Assembly (NCBI GenBank): GCA_032718475.1
Contig: JAUCBJ010001396.1
Location: 1 to 34,386, forward strand
Source of the DNA: Nemertoderma westbladi
Lineage: Eukaryota; Xenacoelomorpha; Nemertodermatida; Nemertodermatidae
Reading direction: 5' to 3'
DNA: 34,386 nucleotides
Positions 28,020-34,386 of this stretch are shown one piece after another; within the stretch, counting starts at the first letter, position 1; the number at the start of each line of letters is the position of its first letter. The notes beneath the pieces are model-generated. The model had not been told where the DNA came from, made no database searches, and saw only the letters and a program-made list of their open reading frames with translations. The position numbers were made by a program, and so were the translations under genes.

Positions 28020-28678
28020 TATTTCGAAGTGTTGACATGGCTTTTCGAAGTGTTGACATGGCTTTTCTAAGTGTTGACATGGCTTTTCTAAGTGTTGACA
28101 TGGCTTTTCGAAGTGTTGACATGGCTTTTCCAAGTGTTGACATGGCTTTTCCAAGTGTTGGCATAGCTTTTCGGAGTGTTGACATGGCTTTTCGAAGTGT
28201 TGACATGGCTTTTCCAAGTGTTGACATGGCTTTTCCAAGTGTTGACATGGCTTTTCCAAGTGTTGACATGGCTTTTCCAAGTGTTGACATGGCTTTTCGG
28301 AGTGTTGACATGGCTTTTCGAAGTGTTGACATGGCTTTTCGAAGTGTTGACATGGGCTCTAAATTCCTTTCGAAGTGTTGACCATTTCGAAGTGTTGGCA
28401 TGGCTTTTCGAAGTGCTGATATGGCTTTTCGAAGTGTTGATATGGGCTCTAAATTCCTTTCGAAGTGTTGACCATTTCGAAGTGTTGACATGTTTTTTTT
28501 TAGAAGTGTTGACCATTTCGAAATCTTGACATGTTTTTTTAGATGTGTTGACCATTTCGAAGTGTTGACCATTACGAAGTGTTGACCATTTTGAAGTGTT
28601 GACATGTTTTTTTAGAAGTGTTGACCATTTCGAAGTGTTGACCATTTCGAAGTGTTGACTATTTCGAAGTGTTGACAC
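28020..28678 (+). repeat. composite minisatellite, 21-bp unit and shorter variants
   Basis: About 16 copies of AAGTGTTGACATGGCTTTTC plus G run to about 28350, with C/T/G variants at the TTTTCGAA position. After that the array switches to shorter GTGTTGACCATTTCGAA units (17 bp) mixed with T-rich ones (GACATGTTTTTTTAGAA) and two GGGCTCTAAATTCC interruptions. Frames on both strands are open because 21 is a multiple of three. They are not genes. Confidence 0.93.
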
Positions 28679-28860
28679 GGAATTGCGGTAATCGGGCCTA
28701 GGACTTATTCTGTGTTCTAGACACGCTACTGGATTATCATCCGTACACATTACTATTTATACTTCCAGTTGTATCTATATTTACATTTTCGGATAAAGTA
28801 ATTTGATTAGAAGTAATTAAAATAATTTAAATTCTCGGTCACACTTAAATATACCACTAG

Positions 28861-29020
28861 TATATGAAGAATTTGTATCTTTTAAATTTCTTATTATTAG
28901 TATATGAAGAATTTGTATCTTTTGAATTTCTTATTATTAGTATATGAAGAATTTGTATCTTTTAAATTTCTTATTATTAGTATATGAAGAATTTGTATCT
29001 TTTAAATTTCTTATTAATAA
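28861..29020. repeat. tandem repeat, 40-bp unit, 4 copies
   Basis: TATATGAAGAATTTGTATCT followed by TTTAAATTTCTTATTATTAG starts at 28861, 28901, 28941 and 28981 with one or two substitutions. Confidence 0.95.
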
Positions 29021-29048
29021 GTGTTTTTTGCTCTTATTTATCTTATAA

Positions 29049-29200
29049 CCTGTACATATGATAATTCATTTATTGTTTTGGTTAGATTCAGCCTTTCTGT
29101 AACCCCGGTATGTTGAAAATCTGGTATTATTCACATGGATGTAAACTGCAAAGTGAATGAATATAGCAGCATAAAGTACTTCACATGGTTGGGCCAAGTA
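29049..29200. repeat. dispersed repeat shared with 25956-26110
   Basis: TGTACATATNATAATTC, the TTATTGTTTTGGTTA core, TTCAGCC, CTGTAACC, CTGGTATTNTTCACATGG and AACTGCAAAGTGAA occur in the same order in both places, with ~80% visual similarity. It is non-coding. In the other copy it directly follows the right inverted arm. Confidence 0.75.
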
Positions 29201-30109
29201 AAATGGCTTATGTCAATCGATTATGATAATGAACAGTTCAATCAATCGATGCAGAGTATAACTCTTGGTTAAGTTTAGAATGACATACGTTTAGTATTTT
29301 ATGCAACTTTTATTCTTATTAATGATGTTTTCTTCATTTATTCAAGAGACGAGCAATTAAACTCGAGGAAAAAATTATTAATCTCACGAGATAAACAGAT
29401 AAATTATACCATCTGCATTATGGCAATGGTATGATACATACGTTCTCTTTCTAGGTTAGCGCGGTAGGTGGCTGGGTGCAACTGGACACTGTACTTAATT
29501 AATTCCATCGGAAACTTGTGCCACGCTTATGTCGATGTTCAATGTCAAATACAGGATGTGGGGATGATAATGAATTTTCTTTCAAAGGAATCTTTCTTTG
29601 TATCTCAATCCCATGTCCTCCCCCCCATGTCATCATTCTTCCTCAGGACATGACGCACACAATTCTTTGATGCACACAATTCTTTACGTGGACTTGGTTA
29701 TATTATACGGAGTCATTAAGGGCAGGAACTTTTCCCAAGTCCTAGTGGGGATCTTCTATCTGGCGTCAACTACAAAAAGGGGAAATACATGGTATATTTT
29801 TTTAATTTATTACCCTAGAGAGTGCATATATATGTAATATTATGAAATATAGTAGTGGCCTTCTTCCAGATCTGGTGTATGCTCATAAATCTATATCAAT
29901 TGATCCATATAAAAATGTAAATGTTAAATATTCGTAGCGAAAGTGTTCTGACGTTGAATATGGTATTTTTACAACTAAACTTTGTTTCTTTTTACGAATG
30001 CGGTAAACTTGGACAGTTAAAAACTATTGTTTACCCACACCCAGCCATAGTGTGGTTGGGTGAACCATCTAGCATTCGTATTCTAAGTGCCATTTCCTAA
30101 TTTTAAACA
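29201..30109. other. non-coding AT-rich DNA
   Basis: Short frames at 29468-29653 and 29598-29837 have no recognisable domain and no supporting splice context. I see no gene. Confidence 0.4.
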
Positions 30110-30965
30110 TTGTGGAGCGAGCCACGAAAGTAAGCGAGCTTATCATACGGGTACCACTAAATCTCAATTGGTGTGTAAATCTGTCGTTCGGTAGTCCGTG
30201 TTTTTAAACGTTAATAACTCTGCTAATCCTTCATGAAATCTAACCAAACTTGGCGTACACATGTTGTTTCGTAAAAGTTTATAAATGTTCCAAATATAAT
30301 TTGCGTGGGGCCTTCAGGACGAGCGCAACGAGGCTAATGAATGATACCAGTATTGTGTGGGTGGACTATACTCGTAAACAACCTTGTTTAGCATATTGGA
30401 CGATATGTTATTTTTATCAGTACCGGTGGTGGATGTTTTATGCTAGTTATTGGTACGAGTCTGCGTGGACTACACTCATTATTACTGGTATTGTTTTGAC
30501 AATACTCTTTAACCACATGGTTTAGCATATTGGATGACATTTTATCCAATACTGATATTGGAATGTTGTTGTATATATTTGGTATATATTTGGTGACCAG
30601 GTTGTACAGGACGAACGCAACGAGTTTTGCAGTGGATATGAACGGTTTCGAGACTTTGCATAGTTATAAAAGTCGTCAGTCTGCGTTTAAGAAAAAATTT
30701 TTGAGACAAAACAGGACGAGCACAACGAGGTTAATGAAGGAGACGAGTATTGTAAAACTAAAAATGTCATACTTAACTTAAATAGCCCTAGTTAGTAGGT
30801 TTACGACAGTTAAAGCCTCTAAGTGCAAACTGAAAACCATTTTAACGCAAACTGAAAGCATCACTCATTGATATATTGGGGATGACGGTATTCATGTATA
30901 TATAATAGAGATTAGTACACTTACTTATATAGGCTATCGTGCTGCGCGAAGGCCCCACAACGTGT
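30110..30965 (-). mobile_element. complete-looking, reverse-oriented member of the CGTGGGGC family
   Basis: The left edge TGTGGAGCGAGCCACGAAAG matches the reverse complement of the 56-bp repeat terminus. Next comes the reverse complement of the CCAAGTTTGG...GTTATTAACGTTTAAA block found at the ends of the 1.17-kb repeats. The right edge GTGCTGCGCGAAGGCCCCAC matches the other terminus of the family. Both ends therefore begin TGTGGRGC when read inward. Diverged GACGAGCGCAACGAGG words recur inside. No protein of its own is seen, so it is non-autonomous. Confidence 0.65.
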
Positions 30966-31136
30966 TGATTTTTAGCACACCGTAATCCGAATATTAACTA
31001 GTATCACGAAAGAAATACCATCTGAATTATTAGTAGTTTCCATATATTTCTCGAGAGAATAAACCGCCTTGTGGGTGAGCCAGAATATTAATTTTTGCAT
31101 TAATACTTTAGCTACAAGCGTCTAAAAAAGGTGTCA

Positions 31137-32525
31137 CCGCCGGTAGTATTGCTACAGTCGAACTGCAGTTACTATTCAAACTTCTAATGATTTGTTGGTA
31201 CTGTTAGAAAAGCTGGCCGTACAAGGATTTCAAAAATGTAAAAATATTTCTATTTGGTTGGGGAATTGCTGAGTTATGGGCATTCGAAAAACAAAGATGC
31301 ATGTATTTCCATTTATTTTATTTAATAAATACACCATGTTCTAGAACATTTTGCTTATGTATGAATATCTACAGTACACCATAACCCTTAATACAACAAC
31401 CATTTTTAGGGGGTCGGAGCCCCCCCCCCCCCCCCCCCCCTAATTTTTTTCAAATTTCAATAAAATGCTACGAAATTCGGTATGATGATAGATCGACACA
31501 TTTTCTTACTGGTGGCCTGGCCGGATTTTTCAATTTCTCAGTTATTGCCATACAACAATCCTTTAAAATATGTCTACTTAGCAAGGTTTAACCACCTCCG
31601 TAGACTTTATTTTACGTCTTTGAAATGTAATCTAGATATCATTAGAACCGCCTTCGTCTGTAGATTCCGAATCTGAAAACCGTTTTAAATGTAACCAATA
31701 ATTGGTAAAGATATTATCAAAATACTAATGTGTAAATTTAGAGACGTAAATCGCTATAATTCTGATGTTTTGTTGTCTTTATTCTAGAATATTAATTATT
31801 ATTTAGCTGAGCGTTTAAAACTCTCCATCTTGTTTTTTCATTGTCCATAATTAATATTCTAGAATTGAGTAAAAAAAACATTAGAATTATAGCGATTTAC
31901 GTCACAAAAATTTGCACCTTAGTATTTTGATAATATCTCCGGAAGTTCTTGGTGAAATTTTCAACGGGTTTCAGATTCAGAATCTGCAGATGAAGGCGGT
32001 TCTAATGATATCTAGATTTCATTCTAATGACGAAAAATAAAGCTGACGGAGGTGGCTAAATATTGCGAAATAGACGATTTTTAACGGCTTGTTGTATCGA
32101 AATAGCTCATAAATTAAAAAATCCGGCCAGGCCACCCGTAAGAAAAGGTGTCGATCTATCATCATACCAAATTTCGTAGCATTTTATTAAAATTTGAAAA
32201 AAAATTAGGGGGGGGGGGGGGGGGGCTCCGACCCCCTAAAAATGGTTGTTGTATTAAGGGTTATGGTGTAGTATTATATAGGCATTGTATTGTTGCCCAG
32301 CTACTTTTAAGATAAACAAAATGTTCCAGAATATTATGCATTTAATAAATGGAATAAATGGCCTGCAGCTGAATCAAATACATACAACTTTCGAATGCCC
32401 ATAACTCCGCTATTTTCAACTATATTCAAATGTTTTTAGATATTTTGAATCCTTGCACGGCCAGCTTTCAATCAGTGCAAACAAATCACTATAAGGTTGA
32501 AGAATAACTGCGGTGTAAGTGGCGA
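31137..32525. repeat. 1.4-kb fold-back element (arms ~650 bp, loop ~50 bp)
   Basis: The left arm from about 31137 to 31798 is matched in reverse complement by 31848 to about 32525. Landmarks pair in order: AGCTGGCCGT / ACGGCCAGCT, ATAACCCTTAATACAACAAC / its complement near 32250, a C tract at 31421-31440 / a G tract at 32211-32226, GGCCTGGCCGGATT / AATCCGGCCAGGCC, and ATTCTAGAATATTAATTA at the axis. The arms differ by many substitutions and small indels, so the element is older than the 27153 palindrome. There is no coding sequence. Confidence 0.88.
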
Positions 32526-34386
32526 AATATCAAACGTAAAAATAAAAAAAAAAGCAAAAATAAAAATTCTTGCTCACCCGAAGGAGGAAGGAGATGAAAT
32601 TCTCTCTGTTTCAAATTTAATGAAATATCATTAGGATTTGTAGAACAACTTTGGGTGGGGTGGGGGGTGGGGTGTGGGGCATGTACCAGAATAACGACAT
32701 TATATTCCTGGACATGGTGTACTTTCTTACGTATTTGAGAAAAACACGTGTGCCCGGCATAGTGATTAAAAGGGGAAAGTGGACACAAAAGAATGAAACA
32801 ATGTTGCTATAACCTGCTCCTTTCCGAAATGGTGAAAAATACCCACCATGAAAGAACTTTCTATAAAAAAGAGGCCCGATATTTCTATGTATCTCCACCC
32901 AGAATAATTTTCAACGCAAAATTTATTAATGCGATGACTCAACAGCGCTATAAACATTAATGGCCAATATGCGGCCAAATGCAATGAAGTTTTATTGATT
33001 TGAATTCCATAATTGATTGTGATTGCTCATGGTCAGTAGAACGCAGCCGTATTTGCTCTGACGTGATTTTCCGCCGGTAAGTTATTTGAGGTGAAGGAAC
33101 TCTTTGTTGAGATTACTGATAGATACTGATACCCATATGGGGGCTGTTATTTCGCATCACAGCCACGCACGCAGTAGAAGCCTGGCAATGTGCGCGGCTA
33201 ACTCCAACCCAATAATCAGAGAGTTACAGGGTTGGAGTTCCTTACTTACGCCTCATTGGATAATTAGTATCCCGGCAACCACTGAGAATTGATCACTTTG
33301 TATGTGATTAATATTACCTTACTTGGCACGTACCCCCACTATGATCTATTTTCCCGTAAGCCTAATGTTTTTTTACCTCATTATATGCCGGTGTCATGAT
33401 TTAATTCTTTCTTAGGTAAATAAATGTAGGCTTGGTTGAAACTAATACGAGGTACATATTGAATAAATAACATTATGGCATATTAATCATAACTTAGCGA
33501 TTTTATATTTCCATTAATGATTAAATTATTTTTAATTTAATTTTTAGTTATTAATCCTTTTGCAATTGACCTTGATTATCATATGATCGACATTTGGTTT
33601 ACGTATTGTTAATGAATATAATATATTATCCCCGCATTTCATTGATTTAGTCAAATTATAAATTTTAATAATCTGAACCAGTAATGTAGTAGCAACGTCC
33701 AAATGTCGGCAATGACCCATAATACCAATAATAAATTATAATAAGGGAGAACAACGGTCATATAACCAAATTGCGTTGCGTAGCCAAACTTTTAGATTCA
33801 ACCAAACTGTTTACAATTCTAGACTTTTTACAAAAGAGTTTTCAGACTTTCTAATGTGATTATTTGAATCGCGAAATAGCGCATGCGCATGCTGTAGAAA
33901 TGATCATAGCCTTCTTGTCGACGACACCATTAGTTTTCAGTTTCATAAAAATTCTTAAAAGTATTTTTTTTCCATTATTTAACTTTTATATATTTGTTGC
34001 TTTTTTATACTTACTTCTTACTTTACTTTGTTTTGTTTTCATAAGATAATTTCTTGAAATAATTTTAGTGCTGTCATCGACAAATAACCACTAAATATTA
34101 GTTTTATTTTATTTTATTTTATTTTATTTTATTTCTCCAATTGTAACTTGTCGCCATCGCCCTTTACCGTTGGCCTTGTTGTACGTACATGAATCATTTG
34201 ATTTTGTGTAATTGGACCTGGATGAATTAAATTGATTTAACATATTAACGTAATCGGTATTTATTAGGCATCTTCAACTATTATTAGGTCAAGGTATTTA
34301 TTAAGTAGTAAAAATCTAGTTAAATAAATAGGGGAAATTAATATATATTATATAAGCACATTATCTGTAAATAAGTCAATTTAAGT
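32526..34386. other. AT-rich DNA without recognisable genes
   Basis: Several short frames exist but none shows a domain or plausible splice structure. A GGGTGGGGTGGGG patch lies at 32652-32680. A fragment of the 50-bp motif lies at 32806-32826. Confidence 0.45.
34103..34135. repeat. TTTTA pentanucleotide microsatellite
   Basis: About six tandem TTTTA units. Confidence 0.85.

Noticed and set aside
28003-28750. Frames over the 21-bp repeats
   Set aside because: Unit length is a multiple of three and several frames on both strands are open.
32489-32984. Overlapping minus-strand frames of 72-99 codons
   Set aside because: They cover low-complexity and G-rich DNA and have no domain or splice support.

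Overview
This window looks like invertebrate metazoan (probably marine) nuclear DNA. It is AT-rich, has spliced genes with consensus GT/AG sites, and is crowded with non-LTR retrotransposons, fold-back and MITE-like elements and long minisatellites. No bacterial gene organisation, rRNA, tRNA or CRISPR array was recognised, and the species cannot be named from the sequence.

The only host gene I can support is a three-exon aquaporin on the + strand (exons 7703-8167, 11381-11551, 14036-14155), predicted to make 251 residues. Both NPA boxes are intact, both introns are phase 0, and the reading frame is unbroken. Immediately upstream, a full-length but decayed endonuclease/reverse-transcriptase LINE (3904-7619) is bracketed by a 12-bp target-site duplication and ends about 80 bp before the aquaporin ATG. 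Shorter copies of the same LINE lie at 1-20, 656-741 and 2101-2357.

The aquaporin introns are almost entirely repeats. Intron 1 holds a degenerate ~160-bp satellite interrupted by a MITE with an 8-bp target duplication, and an antisense relic of a second LINE that is itself interrupted by another retroelement tail. Intron 2 is mostly one continuous minisatellite whose units copy the exon 2/intron 2 junction, including the 5' splice site, so the true donor is followed by dozens of donor-like decoys. This is the most unusual structure in the window.

Downstream of the gene (14.5-34.4 kb) I find no convincing coding sequence. The layout is: a fold-back at 15.35-15.66 kb; a 94-copy array of a 30-bp unit at 16.0-18.8 kb; a ~32-copy array of a 32-bp unit at 19.2-20.3 kb; a complex of related mobile elements at 20.7-25.96 kb with two ~0.89-kb inverted arms enclosing two ~1.17-kb direct repeats; a 93-bp-arm near-perfect palindrome at 27.15-27.34 kb; a 21-bp minisatellite at 28.0-28.7 kb with a small inverted outpost 430 bp upstream; a further member of the mobile family at 30.1-30.97 kb; and a 1.4-kb fold-back at 31.1-32.5 kb. 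The final 1.9 kb is AT-rich with only a short pentanucleotide repeat. Long open frames over the minisatellites are by-products of repeat units without stops, not genes.
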